From NCBI GenBank assembly GCA_016715765.1, contig JADJZJ010000007.1:62001-126000 (forward strand): a stretch of 64,000 bases of DNA. Direction: 5' to 3'. Under the pieces are notes generated by a model, which was given only the letters and a program-made list of their open reading frames with translations, did no database searches and was not told where the DNA came from. The DNA comes from Opitutaceae bacterium (GTDB lineage: Bacteria; Verrucomicrobiota; Verrucomicrobiia; Opitutales; Opitutaceae). This document shows positions 45,392 through 54,920 of this stretch, piece after piece. The number at the start of each line of letters is the position of its first letter. The first letter of the stretch is position 1. Position numbers and translations under genes: made by a program.

Positions 45392-46317
45392 AGCGGCGGG
45401 GTCGCGAATTTGTCCTCGCCGCCGTGCTTGGCGCGATCCTGCTGGCCATGGCCGGGTGGGCACCCGCGTTTTTCGAGCCGGCCCCGCTGCGTTCCCTGCT
45501 GACGCGCGAGGCGCCGGCCCTCGTGGTCGCGTGCGGCATGGCCCTGGTGATCCTCACGCGGCAGATCGACATTTCCGTGGGCTCGCAGTTTTCCGTGTGC
45601 AGCGTGGCCGCCGGCTTGTTGGCGGCGGCGGGCTGGCCGCTGGGCCTTGTGCTGCCCGTGGCCGCCGGGTGCGGGGCGCTGCTCGGCGCGCTCAACGGCA
45701 TCCTCGTCGCCGGACTGGGGCTGCCCTCCATCGTCGTCACGCTTGGCACCATGGTGGCGCTGCGGCAGGGCCTGAACCTGGCGCGGCAGGGCGAATTTGT
45801 GAACCTGCCCGACGGCGTGCAGTGGTTCGGCCTCAGCCAGTCGGCCGGGCAGGCGGTGCTGCTCGTGTCGGCGCTGCTGGTGCTCGTGGGGCTGGCGCTG
45901 GCGCTGCGGTACCTGGCGGCCGGGCGGCAGGTCTATGCCGTCGGTTCCGATGCCGAGGCCGCCCGGCTGGCGGGCATCCGTCCGCGCGTGGTGACCTTGG
46001 CGGTGTTCACCCTCCTGGGCCTGCTGTGCGGGATCGCGGCCGTGATGAACATCGTCCAGTCGCCGCAGGTGCAGCCGCTCGCGGGGAGCGGGCTGGAGCT
46101 GAAGGTCATCGCGGCGGTCGTGGTGGGCGGCGTGGCCATCTCGGGCGGGCGCGGCAGCCTCTGGGGGGTGCTGACCGGCCTGGTGCTGCTCGCCTGCATT
46201 CCGCCCGCGCTCACGCACCTGCACATCGAGGCTTACTGGGAAAAGGCGATCCAGGGCGCCATCATCCTGCTGGCCGCCACCGCCGAGGGCGTGCGCAGGC
46301 GGAAGGAAAGACATTAA
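45388..46317 (+). CDS. rhaP: Rhamnose-type ABC importer permease 1
   Basis: The 309-residue protein is a CUT2 (RbsC-like) permease with about 8-10 membrane helices. It has the marks ALVVACGMALVILTRQIDISVGSQFSV near 45-70, PSIVVTLGTMVALRQGLNL near 110-130 and the EAA-like loop VGSDAEAARLAGIRPRVVT near 190, then VVVGGVAISGGRGSLWGVLTG near 245. It partners the ATPase and the second permease. It starts four bases before the ATPase stop. Its own stop codon (TAA, 46315-46317) is part of a repeat that reads TAACCACGGATTTCACGG. A 175-base repeat-bearing gap follows before the second permease. Confidence 0.85.
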   Translation: MKRRGREFVLAAVLGAILLAMAGWAPAFFEPAPLRSLLTREAPALVVACGMALVILTRQIDISVGSQFSVCSVAAGLLAAAGWPLGLVLPVAAGCGALLGALNGILVAGLGLPSIVVTLGTMVALRQGLNLARQGEFVNLPDGVQWFGLSQSAGQAVLLVSALLVLVGLALALRYLAAGRQVYAVGSDAEAARLAGIRPRVVTLAVFTLLGLLCGIAAVMNIVQSPQVQPLAGSGLELKVIAAVVVGGVAISGGRGSLWGVLTGLVLLACIPPALTHLHIEAYWEKAIQGAIILLAATAEGVRRRKERH

Positions 46318-46459
46318 CCACGGATTTCACGGATAGCACGGATTGGGACCAATCAATCAGGCGTAGTAACCACGAATGAACACCAAGAGACACGAAATTA
46401 ATGCCGGATCGGATCGATCCGTGATCCGTGCCTGCCCTCCGTAGCCTTGGCGAAGGAGG
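46315..46459. repeat. Repeat insertion within the ABC transporter operon
   Basis: The first unit is TAACCACGGATTTCACGG (46315-46343, CACGGAT family), whose first three bases are the rhaP stop codon. It is followed by a short variant of the CCTCCGTAG...GGCGAAGGAGG unit (46437-46459), 33 bases before the next start. The gap interrupts an otherwise tight operon. Confidence 0.7.
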
Positions 46460-46492
46460 GGTTGGTTCGGGAAACCACGATTACGAACGCGT

Positions 46493-47551
46493 ATGAGGCC
46501 TCCGAATCAGAACCACTGGAAATCGCATCTCTTCCGCTACGAGGTGCTGCTGCTGCTGGTGCTGGTGGTGGAGTGGCTGGTGTTCTGGCATTTTGGGACG
46601 ACGGTCAACCGGCGCGGCGTGACCGTGGGGTTCGGCACGGTGGACCGGCAGTTCGACATCCTGCGGCACTCGTGCGAGATCGGACTCCTCGCGCTGGCGC
46701 TGACGCCCGTGATCCTCACCGCCGGCATCGATCTGGCGGTTGGCTCGCTGCTCGGACTCTGCGCCGTGATCTTCGGCCAATTGTGGCATGATGCCGGCCT
46801 GCCGGTCTGGGCGGCGGCCGCGGGCGCGCTGGCGGCCGGCGGACTCGGCGGCGCCCTCAACGCCGGGCTCATCGCGCGGCTGCAGCTGCCGCCGCTCATC
46901 GTGACGCTCGGCACCTACTCGCTGTTCCGCGGCCTCGCGGAGGCGCTGACCCGCGGCGCGGTGACGTACACGGATTTTCCCGCCGGATTTCTGTTTCTCG
47001 GGCAGGAACGCTGGCTGGGTCTGCCCGTGCAGGCGTGGGTGTTCGCCGGCGTGGCCGCGGGGATCTGGATTCTGGTGCACCGCACCATGACCGGGCGGGC
47101 CCTGCGCGTGATCGGATTCTCGCCGGAAGGCGCGCGCTATGCCGGGCTGCCGGTGACGCGGCAGGTCGCGCTGGCGTATGTGCTGGCCGGATTCATCGCG
47201 GGCCTCGCGGCCCTGATCTACACCGCGCGGCTCGGCCAGGCCCGGGCCGACGCCGGCACGGGTTACGAGCTGTTCGCGATCACGGCGGTCGTGCTCGGCG
47301 GCACGAGCATCTTTGGCGGCCGCGGCAGTGTCACCGGCACGCTGCTCGGCGTGGCCGTGATCGCGGTGCTGAAGAACGGCCTCGCCACGCTGCCGGCCGT
47401 CATCCGCCTGAATGCCGCCGAGGAATTGTCCGGCCTGCTCACCGGCGGCCTGCTCCTCGGCGTCCTGGCCCTCGGCGCCGCGCCAAAGTTCTTGTCGGCG
47501 TGGCGGTCGCGCGGACAGTCTCGCCGTCAACCCGCCTTGCCCCCGCCATGA
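46493..47551 (+). CDS. rhaQ: Rhamnose-type ABC importer permease 2
   Basis: The 352-residue protein is a second CUT2 permease: EVLLLLVLVVEWLVF at the N-terminus, ALTPVILTAGIDLAVGSLLGL near 70 (the conserved GxDLSVG-type loop, here GIDLAVG), LPPLIVTLGTYSLFRGLAEAL near 132, EGARYAGLPVTRQVALAYVL near 212 and VVLGGTSIFGGRGSVTGTLLG near 263. Two permeases with one double ATPase and one binding protein is the RhaSTPQ arrangement known from rhizobia. The stop overlaps the binding-protein start by four bases (ATGA). A Pro/Arg-rich C-terminal tail of about 25 residues is not conserved. Confidence 0.85.
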   Translation: MRPPNQNHWKSHLFRYEVLLLLVLVVEWLVFWHFGTTVNRRGVTVGFGTVDRQFDILRHSCEIGLLALALTPVILTAGIDLAVGSLLGLCAVIFGQLWHDAGLPVWAAAAGALAAGGLGGALNAGLIARLQLPPLIVTLGTYSLFRGLAEALTRGAVTYTDFPAGFLFLGQERWLGLPVQAWVFAGVAAGIWILVHRTMTGRALRVIGFSPEGARYAGLPVTRQVALAYVLAGFIAGLAALIYTARLGQARADAGTGYELFAITAVVLGGTSIFGGRGSVTGTLLGVAVIAVLKNGLATLPAVIRLNAAEELSGLLTGGLLLGVLALGAAPKFLSAWRSRGQSRRQPALPPP

Positions 47552-48526
47552 AAATTCCCGCCCTCCTGCCTCCTGCTCCTCGCCCTGCTGCCGGCCGTCC
47601 CGGTATTCGCGGCCGAGTCCCGGCTCATGATCGCCCTCATGCCCAAGGCCAAGGGCAACGCCTATTTTCTCTCGTGCAAGACCGGCGCCGACCGCGCCGC
47701 CCGGGAGCTCAACGTCGAACTGCTCTTCGACGGCCCCGTCGACACCAATGCGGCGAAGCAGAACGAGATCGTGGAGAACTGGATCACCCTGGGCGTGGAC
47801 GCGATCGCCGTCTCGGCGGAGAACAAGGAGGGTCTTTCCACCGCCCTGCGCAAGGCGCGGAAGGCGGGCATCACCGTGGTCGCGTTCGATTCCGACGTGC
47901 AGCCCGATGCGCGCAGCTTCTTCGTGAACCAGGCCACGCCCGAGGGTATCGGCCAGACGCTGATGGACGAGGCCGCGCGGCTGATGGACGGGGAGGGGGA
48001 GTTTGCAATCATCACCGCCACCCTCACCGCCGCGAACCAGCGCGAATGGATGAAGCACATCGAGGCGCGGCTCGCAGAAAAGTATCCGCGCCTGAAGCTC
48101 GTCGCCGTGCGGCCCAGCGACGACCTCAAGGACAAGGCGCAGTCCGAGGCCACGGCGCTGATGAGCGCGTACCCCAACCTCAAGCTCCTCATGGCGATCT
48201 GCTCGCCCGGCGTCCCGGGGGCGGCCGAAGCCGTGCAGCAGGCCGGCAAGGCGGGCCGGGTGAAGGTCATCGGCCTCGGGCTCCCCAACGAGAACCGGCG
48301 CTATGTGAAGGCCGGCGTGACCGACAGCGTGATCCTCTGGAACACCGGCGATCTCGGTTATCTCACGGTGTATGCCGCGGCGGCCGCGACCCGCGGCGAA
48401 CTCAAGGCCGGGGCGAAGACCTTTCGGGCCGGGGAACTCGGCGAGCTGCGCCTCGCGGGCGACCATATCCTTCTCGGCCGGCCCTTCATCTTCAACCGCG
48501 GGAACATCGACCGCTTTGATTTCTGA
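47548..48526 (+). CDS. rhaS: Rhamnose-type ABC importer substrate-binding protein, frameshift in the signal peptide
   Basis: The ATG at 47548 overlaps the rhaQ stop (ATGA), and its frame begins MKIPALL, a proper n-region. The hydrophobic core and cleavage region (LLLLALLPAVPVFAAES) and the whole mature protein lie in another frame, so one base must be removed (or two added) within about 47560-47580, in the repetitive tract CCTCCTGCCTCCTGCTCC. From there the mature protein of about 300 residues is complete: RLMIALMPKAKGNAYF, WITLGVDAIAVSAEN, AGITVVAFDSDV, a type I periplasmic binding-protein fold of the RhaS/RbsB group. The stop codon is inside a TCTGAGCGCAGCG repeat arm (48522-48545). If the shift is genuine, only a signal-less form from 47627 could be made. 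Confidence 0.75.
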
Positions 48527-48994
48527 GCGCAGCGAAGAATCCAGTGCGGCGCGCGCAGATTGTAGGAGCGGCTTTACGCCGCGAGGTTGCGCGCTCAATC
48601 GCGGCGTAAAGCCGCTCCGACACGAAATCCGTGTAATGCTGAAGCCGTTCCCGGGCGCTGCTCCGTTCGCTGCCGTGCAACACCTCGCGCTGATCAGGAC
48701 TCGACATGTCCTTTCCGCGTGATCCGCGGGTAAGGGTTGAATTCAAAAAACCAATCAGCAGTTTGAATACACCCCCTTGATCGGACTGTCTGAGGTTCGG
48801 TTGCGTTGAGTCATTTCGGCGAGAGTTCAATTAGTCGGCCAGTAAAAGGCGCCGGTGCCTTGCCGGCGTGCAGTCCCCAACCCCTGACCTGTAACCCAAC
48901 CCCCGTATCCGTTCCCTCCCTAGCGAGCCGTCGTTGTCTCCTGTCCGGAGGCGTTTCCCTGCCGATAATCTTACACCCAAGCACAAAAGACATC
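48527..48994. other. Intergenic region before the TonB-dependent receptor
   Basis: These 468 bases hold repeat remnants: the TCTGAGCGCAGCG arm, a 20-bp perfect hairpin at 48565-48618 (GGAGCGGCTTTACGCCGCGA and its complement), and a CGTGATCCGCGGGTAAGG fragment. A 10-base palindrome TTGAATTCAA (near 48737-48746) with GTTTGAATAC downstream may be an operator of the receptor promoter. The last about 30 bases before ATG 48995 are AT-rich. No gene is seen. Confidence 0.5.
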
Positions 48995-51900
48995 ATGAAC
49001 TCCCAAAAATACCCGCTCCGTTCCGGAGTCCGACACCTGCAGGTGTCGTTGCTGGCCTGTCTGCTGATCGTTCCGCTTTCGGCCCAGGAGGCCAGAACTG
49101 AAGCTCCCAAGCCAGAACCCAAGGCCGCTGCGCCCACGACCGCCGAGGTCACGGCGGCAACCGCCCGGACCGATGATGAGGTGGTCCAGCTGACGCCCTT
49201 CACCGTCACGAACGATCGTGACCAGGGCTACTTTGCCGAGAACACGCTGGCCGGCAGCCGCCTGAACACCAATCTCGCCGACGTCGCCGCCTCGATCACC
49301 GTCGTGACGAAACAGCAGATGGAGGATACCGCCTCGGTCGACATCAACGATGTCTTCAAGTTCGAGGCCAACACCGAGGGCTCGGGCACCTACTCGCCCC
49401 TCATCACCGACCGCGGCACCGCCAAGGACGCCGTGGCCGGCTACACGCTGGGCAACGACGGTGGCACGACCACCAACGCGCAGTCGAACCGCATCCGCGG
49501 CCTGGGCGTGCCCGACGCCGCGATGAACTATTATCCGACCAACAACCGGATTCCGTTCGACGCCTACAACACCCAGTCGGTCGAAATCAGCCGCGGTCCG
49601 AATTCCCTGCTCTTCGGTTTGGGCAGCCCCGCCGGCATCGTGAACCAGTCCACCGCGCAGGCCGTGCTGAACCGCGACACCAACAACGTGCAGGTGCGCA
49701 CCGACCACAACGGCTCTTTCCGCGGTTCGTTCGCCTTCAACCGCTCGATCATCGACAACAAACTCGCGCTGTACATGGGCTTCCTGTACAACGACCAGCG
49801 GTTCGAGCGCAAACCCGCCTCCGACCTGACCAACCGCCAGTTCGCCGCGATCACCTTCAAGCCCTTCCCGAAGACCGTCATCCGCGCCTTTGCCGAGGGT
49901 TTTGAAAACAAGGCCAACCGCCCGAATTCCCTCACGCCGCGCGATTTCGTCACGCCGTGGCTGCAGTCCGGCCGTCCGGTCTATGACCCGATCACGCGCA
50001 TGGTCACCCGCCTCGACTCCGGCGTCGTCACCGGCCCGTACGTCTTCTCGACCCTCTCGCCCGGCTATGTGCCCGGCACCCTGGCCAACGCCTCCAACCT
50101 GACGGCGACCACCTCGTCGCAGTATGTGCCCGGCATCATCTATGACCAGGTCGCCCGCCCGCTCATGCGCGTGGACGACGGCGTGTTCATCGACCTCTTC
50201 CAGCGCCAGCCGACGCTGTCCCGCACCGCGTGGACGAACCCGGAGCAGACCAATCCCACGCCGGCCAACCAGGGCTGGGTCGCCCAGGATCCGCGCTACG
50301 CCATCTTGGACCGCCAGTGGACCTCGTCCGGCGCCCTGCCGGCCCCCACGGTCACCATCGGCGGCGTCACCTACACGCAGGGCACCTACCAGAATGCCGG
50401 CGTCACCAACCAGTCCATCTACGACTGGACCGAGTACAACACCAACGAGGCCAACTTCGGCTATCTCCGCGCGGGCAACTACAACGTCGAGCTGGAACAG
50501 GAACTCCTGCCCAACCTCTTCCTCAACGCCGGCTGGTTCCGCCAGGACGTCGACTCCGCGGAAAACTACACGATCTCGCAGCTCACCGGCGCCACGCTGA
50601 CGATCGACACTAACGTCAAGAAGCCGGACGGCTCGGCCAACGCGTACCTGGGCCTGCCCTACATCAACGACTATACGCCGGACACCTTCTACCAGCCCGA
50701 GACCGTGGACAACTACCGGGTCATGCTCGCGTACGACATGGACTTCTCCAAGCGCGAGGACTGGATGAGCATTCTCGGCAAGCACCGCCTCCTCGGCATG
50801 TGGTCCAAGCAGGATTCCGCCCGCCAGGTCGAGCGCTGGCGCATGAACTTCATGAACGCCGACGGGATCGCGCGCTACCGCTACCTGAACAATCCGCTGC
50901 TGAACAACGGATTCAACCGCTGGAATGCGGGCCAGGGCTACCTGCAGCGCAATTACTACATGGGCAGTCCCGGTGGTTCCTACAATGTGACCAAGTCCAC
51001 CGGTTTCTTCGGCAATCCGGGTTGGGACAGCCCCTACACCGTCCCCGGCGGATCGCAGATCTACAATTACGCCTCCGGCCAGTTTGAAAACTTCCCGGTG
51101 ACCTACGGGACGTTCTTCTCCGATGCCGGCAGCTACCGCACCCAGCGTGAGGTCGAGAGCTACAATCTGGCGCTGCAAAGCTACATCTGGAAGAACCGCG
51201 TGATCGCCACCCTCGGCTGGCGCCGGGACGATTACCGCGCCCGCCGCACCACGACCGGTGCGATTCAGAACCCCGACCTCACCACCGCCGCGATCGCCCT
51301 GACGTCCAGGCAGATCTACGACGCCACCACCGGTTACACCAATTACGACCTCGTCATGAACCGCTGGAACCGCTGGGACGAGCTCACCGGTGACACCAAG
51401 ACCCTCGGCGTCGCCGTCCGGCCCTTCTTCGACTGGAACAAGAGCGGCGCCTCGCCCTCGCAGCTGCGGCAGTTCGCCGACGGCCTGACGCTCTACTACA
51501 ACAAGTCGGACAACTTCAACCCGCCGGCCACGTTCCAGACCGACCTGTTCTTCAAGCCGCTGCCCAAGCCCACGGGCAAGGGCGAGGACATCGGCCTCGG
51601 TTTCAACATGCTGGATAACAAGCTGGTTGTCCGCCTCAACTGGTTCGAGAACACCAACCAGGACGAGCGCACCGGCGCGGCCGACACGCTGCTGACCCGC
51701 CTGATCTACGGTGACACCACCCTGATGCAGCCCTGGGCGACGGCCGTTGTCCGCCTCCGCAACGGCGCCAATCCGGCGGTCAACAACTGGAATTCGAACA
51801 CCGTCAACCCGCTCACCGACGCGATGCACCAGCAGATCTGGGCCCTCCTGAAGCTCCCGCGCGACTACTACGCCGGTCTCAGCCGCGGCGGCACGCAGGA

Positions 51901-52654
51901 CAGCCAGGCCACGGGTTATGAAGCGCAGATCACCTACAACCCGACCCGCAACTGGACCATGAAGCTCACCGGCGCGAAGCAGGAGACGACCTACCAGAAC
52001 ATCGCCCCGCAGTACGACGCCTGGTACGCCGAGCGCAAACCCGTCTGGGATGCCGCCACCGCCCCTGACATTCCCGACTTCACCGACGGCGCGGGCACGC
52101 AGTACTCGCTGCGCAACTTCTGGTCGTCCTACGGCTACACCAGCGCGGCCCGCCTGAGCAACACGGACGGCAACACGAGTGCCCAGAATTACTTCGACAA
52201 CGTCGTCGTCTCCCAGATCGGCCTCGCCAAGGCCCTCGAGGGCGTGGTGGCGCCCAACCAGCGCAAGTACCGCGGTTCGTTCATCACGAACTACAACTTC
52301 TCGGAAGGCCGGCTCCGCGGCTTCTCGATCGGCGGCAGCGAGCGCTGGGAGTCCAAGGCCGCCGTCGGCTTCAAGGGCAAGGCGGCGGACCCGACCCGTC
52401 CGACCGTGCTCACGGCCTCCGATCCCAACCAGCCGGTGTACTTCGACAACGGCAACTACTACACCGATTTCTGGTTCACGTACCGGACCAAGGTTTGGAA
52501 CGACAAGTTCAACATGAAGATTCAGCTGAACGTGAACAACGTCTTCGAGAGCGGTTCGCTGGTGCCGATTGCGGTCAACTATGACGGCACGCCCTGGGCG
52601 TTCCGCATCATCGACCCGCGGCAGTTCATCCTCACGACGACGTTTGATTTCTAA
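48995..52654 (+). CDS. TonB-dependent outer-membrane receptor
   Basis: The 1219-residue protein has a signal peptide (about 1-36, VSLLACLLIVPLSAQ), an N-terminal extension, the motif DDEVVQLTPFTVTNDRDQGY (about 58-77) seen at the start of Opitutaceae receptors, and a plug domain with SRLNTNLADVAASITVVTKQQMEDTASVDINDVF near 87-120. A large barrel follows, ending in an aromatic residue (TTTFDF). Length and plug motifs are SusC-like, but no SusD lipoprotein follows. It probably imports pectin oligosaccharides, given its place between the rhamnose importer and the rest of the cluster. A strong terminator follows at 52681. Confidence 0.93.
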   Translation: MNSQKYPLRSGVRHLQVSLLACLLIVPLSAQEARTEAPKPEPKAAAPTTAEVTAATARTDDEVVQLTPFTVTNDRDQGYFAENTLAGSRLNTNLADVAASITVVTKQQMEDTASVDINDVFKFEANTEGSGTYSPLITDRGTAKDAVAGYTLGNDGGTTTNAQSNRIRGLGVPDAAMNYYPTNNRIPFDAYNTQSVEISRGPNSLLFGLGSPAGIVNQSTAQAVLNRDTNNVQVRTDHNGSFRGSFAFNRSIIDNKLALYMGFLYNDQRFERKPASDLTNRQFAAITFKPFPKTVIRAFAEGFENKANRPNSLTPRDFVTPWLQSGRPVYDPITRMVTRLDSGVVTGPYVFSTLSPGYVPGTLANASNLTATTSSQYVPGIIYDQVARPLMRVDDGVFIDLFQRQPTLSRTAWTNPEQTNPTPANQGWVAQDPRYAILDRQWTSSGALPAPTVTIGGVTYTQGTYQNAGVTNQSIYDWTEYNTNEANFGYLRAGNYNVELEQELLPNLFLNAGWFRQDVDSAENYTISQLTGATLTIDTNVKKPDGSANAYLGLPYINDYTPDTFYQPETVDNYRVMLAYDMDFSKREDWMSILGKHRLLGMWSKQDSARQVERWRMNFMNADGIARYRYLNNPLLNNGFNRWNAGQGYLQRNYYMGSPGGSYNVTKSTGFFGNPGWDSPYTVPGGSQIYNYASGQFENFPVTYGTFFSDAGSYRTQREVESYNLALQSYIWKNRVIATLGWRRDDYRARRTTTGAIQNPDLTTAAIALTSRQIYDATTGYTNYDLVMNRWNRWDELTGDTKTLGVAVRPFFDWNKSGASPSQLRQFADGLTLYYNKSDNFNPPATFQTDLFFKPLPKPTGKGEDIGLGFNMLDNKLVVRLNWFENTNQDERTGAADTLLTRLIYGDTTLMQPWATAVVRLRNGANPAVNNWNSNTVNPLTDAMHQQIWALLKLPRDYYAGLSRGGTQDSQATGYEAQITYNPTRNWTMKLTGAKQETTYQNIAPQYDAWYAERKPVWDAATAPDIPDFTDGAGTQYSLRNFWSSYGYTSAARLSNTDGNTSAQNYFDNVVVSQIGLAKALEGVVAPNQRKYRGSFITNYNFSEGRLRGFSIGGSERWESKAAVGFKGKAADPTRPTVLTASDPNQPVYFDNGNYYTDFWFTYRTKVWNDKFNMKIQLNVNNVFESGSLVPIAVNYDGTPWAFRIIDPRQFILTTTFDF

Positions 52655-52680
52655 AGGGGTGCACTGATTCAGGTTCATTC

Positions 52681-52715
52681 GGCTCCCCGGCTTGACCGCC
52701 GGGGAGCCTTTTTTT
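52681..52715 (+). terminator. Intrinsic terminator after the TonB-dependent receptor
   Basis: An 11-bp perfect stem (GGCTCCCCGGC / GCCGGGGAGCC) with a 6-base loop is followed by seven T. Confidence 0.95.
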
Positions 52716-52981
52716 GGAGTGCGATGTAGGGCGGGGATTCCGATCCCCGCCATCGAATATCCAAAGACTCACGAGGCGGGGTTCGGAAACCCCGCCCTAC
52801 AACAATTCCCGGGATCGCGACCGCCGTCCTGGGAGCGAGGCCCGCCCGCATCTTTGCGTTTCCCATCCGGAGAAAGATTAAGATTAAGAGGAAAGAGAAA
52901 GATCCGGAAATGCGGGCCGGCGGCCCGCGCTCCCGGGGGATTGCCTCCGGGCGACCCAGCCCTGAAGCTCACCCCGCCTCC
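52716..52981. repeat. Repeat-bearing gap: GTAGGG palindrome plus a family-A arm
   Basis: It contains a palindrome at 52726-52800 (GTAGGGCGGGGATTCCGATC against its near-complement ending CCCGCCCTAC) and a single purine-rich family-A arm (52869-52905, GGAGAAAGATTAAGATTAAG...). This arm matches the reverse complement of 57137-57171 with a single mismatch over about 35 bases, so inverted copies flank the two TMTC-like genes. Confidence 0.7.
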
Positions 52982-54913
52982 ATGCCCCCTGTGCCCCCAA
53001 CCGAAACCGGCCCACCGGCGCGACGCCGCGGCGACTGGCCGGCCCTGCTGCTCTTCGTCTTGGTGGCGGCCGCGTATGCGAACACCTTCGGCGTGCCGTT
53101 CCTCTTTGACGACGCGGTGGCCGTGGAGCGCAATCCCAGCATCCGCCAGCTTTGGCCGCTCTCGGTGCCGCTGTCACCGCCGCCGGAGGGCGGGACCACG
53201 ACGGGCCGGCCGGTCGTCAATTTCTCGCTGGCCCTGAACTACGCCCTGAGCGGCGAGGCGGTCTGGAGCTACCACGCGTTCAACCTGCTGATTCACGCGG
53301 CCGCGGCACTGGCGCTCCTCGGGATCATGCGCCGCACCCTCCGCTCGCCCGCGCTGCGACTGGCCTTGGGCACGGACGCCGGCCCGCTGGCCCTGGCCGT
53401 GGCGGCACTCTGGGCGCTGCATCCGCTGCAGACCGAGTCGGTGACCGGCATCGCGCAGCGCACCGAATCGCTCTGCGGATTGTTCTATCTGCTCACGCTT
53501 TACTTTTTCATTCTCGGAACCGAATCACCGGCGCGGCGCCGTTGGCCGGTGCTGGCGGTTGCGGCCTGCCTGCTGGGGATGGGCACGAAGGAGGTCATGG
53601 TCACGGCCCCGTTGCTGGTGCTGCTGTATGACCGCACCTTCGTGGCCGGGAGCTTCGCGTCGGCCTGGCGTCAGCGCCGCGGTCTGCATCTCGCGCTTGC
53701 CGCCACCTGGGTACCGCTCGCCTGGCTCGTGCTGGACGGCGGCGGCACGCGCGGCGCCTCCGCCGGACTGGGGCTCGGCGTGACGTGGTGGTCCTACCTG
53801 CTCAAGCAGTGCGAGGCCCTGATCCTCTACCTGCGGCTCTCGATCTGGCCGCATCCGCTCGTGCTCGACTACGGCACCGGGGTGATCAAGTCGGCGGGCG
53901 AGGTCTGGGTGCAGGGGCTCGCCGTGCTCGGCCTGCTCGCCGCGACAGCCTGGGCGCTCGTGCGCCGGCCCGTGCCCGGTTTCTGCGGCGCCTGGTTTTT
54001 CATCATCCTCGCGCCGAGCTCGAGCGTGATCCCGCTCGTGGCCCAGACCATGGCCGAACACCGGATGTACCTGCCCCTCGCGGCGGTGGTCGCGCTGCTG
54101 GCCGTGGGCGGGCAACGCCTGCTCGGCGCCCGGACCCTGCCGGTGCTGGGGGTCGTGGCCGCGGGGTTATTCGTCCTGACCATAGTGCGCAATCATACCT
54201 ACCGCAGTGCGTTCGTGATCTGGAGCGACACCGTGACGAAGTGTCCGGAAAGCGCCCGCGCCCGGCTCAATCTGGGGGTGGAGTTGCAGCGCCTGGGTCA
54301 GCGCAAGGAAGCGCTCCGTCAATTCGAACGCGCCGCCGCCCTGCAAACCGGCTACGTCTCGGCGCATTACCATTGGGGCGCGACCCTGTTGGAGGAAGGC
54401 CGGGTGGAGGAAGCGCTGGTCCAGCTGGAGATCGCCGTCAGGCTGGGCCCCGCGCATGCGGATGCGCAGCTCGCCCTCGGCAACGCCCTGGTGCGGGCGC
54501 GGCGTCCCGCGGAGGCCGTGCCGCATTTCGAGCGTACGCTTGAGCTCCGGCCGGCGGCCGATGCGCATTACAACCTGGCGGTCGCGTTGCTGGAACTCGG
54601 GCGTACGGCCGAGGCGGAGCAACAGCTGGGTGCCGCGGTCCGGCTTGAACCCGGGCTCGTGGTGGCACAGCGCCGGCTCGCGCTGCTGCTCGCCCAGTCC
54701 GGCCGGCTCGAGGAAGCGGCGGAGCACTTGCAGGCGATTCTTGCCGCGCAGCCCGCCGAGGCCGACGCCCACGCCAACCTCGGCAACGTGCGCCTGCTCC
54801 AGGGCCGCGCCGCCGAGGCCGTCACACACTATGAGGCCGCCCTGCGGTTGAGGCCGGATGACTCGCGCCTCCGTGAAAACCTGGAACTAGCCCGCCAATC
54901 GCTCCGGAGGTAA
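52982..54913 (+). CDS. TMTC-like polytopic membrane protein with TPR repeats, paralogue 1
   Basis: The 643-residue protein has about 10-11 membrane helices (about 20-430). GT-C-type marks are FLFDDAVAVERN near 44 (acidic pair after the first helix) and EHRMYLPLAAVVALLAVGG near 358 (lumen/periplasmic loop). A C-terminal soluble region (about 440-640) has at least five TPRs, such as ARLNLGVELQRLGQRKEALRQFERA. This is the layout of eukaryotic TMTC O-mannosyltransferases and bacterial O-glycosyltransferase-like proteins. It is convergent with a paralogue at 55144. The glycosyl role is inferred from architecture. Confidence 0.75.
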   Translation: MPPVPPTETGPPARRRGDWPALLLFVLVAAAYANTFGVPFLFDDAVAVERNPSIRQLWPLSVPLSPPPEGGTTTGRPVVNFSLALNYALSGEAVWSYHAFNLLIHAAAALALLGIMRRTLRSPALRLALGTDAGPLALAVAALWALHPLQTESVTGIAQRTESLCGLFYLLTLYFFILGTESPARRRWPVLAVAACLLGMGTKEVMVTAPLLVLLYDRTFVAGSFASAWRQRRGLHLALAATWVPLAWLVLDGGGTRGASAGLGLGVTWWSYLLKQCEALILYLRLSIWPHPLVLDYGTGVIKSAGEVWVQGLAVLGLLAATAWALVRRPVPGFCGAWFFIILAPSSSVIPLVAQTMAEHRMYLPLAAVVALLAVGGQRLLGARTLPVLGVVAAGLFVLTIVRNHTYRSAFVIWSDTVTKCPESARARLNLGVELQRLGQRKEALRQFERAAALQTGYVSAHYHWGATLLEEGRVEEALVQLEIAVRLGPAHADAQLALGNALVRARRPAEAVPHFERTLELRPAADAHYNLAVALLELGRTAEAEQQLGAAVRLEPGLVVAQRRLALLLAQSGRLEEAAEHLQAILAAQPAEADAHANLGNVRLLQGRAAEAVTHYEAALRLRPDDSRLRENLELARQSLRR

Positions 54914-54920
54914 TGCAGTT

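Noticed and set aside
48971..52753. A 1260-codon antisense open frame across the TonB-dependent receptor
   Set aside because: It is the complement of a canonical receptor; there is no signal peptide, no domain, and no ribosome binding site.
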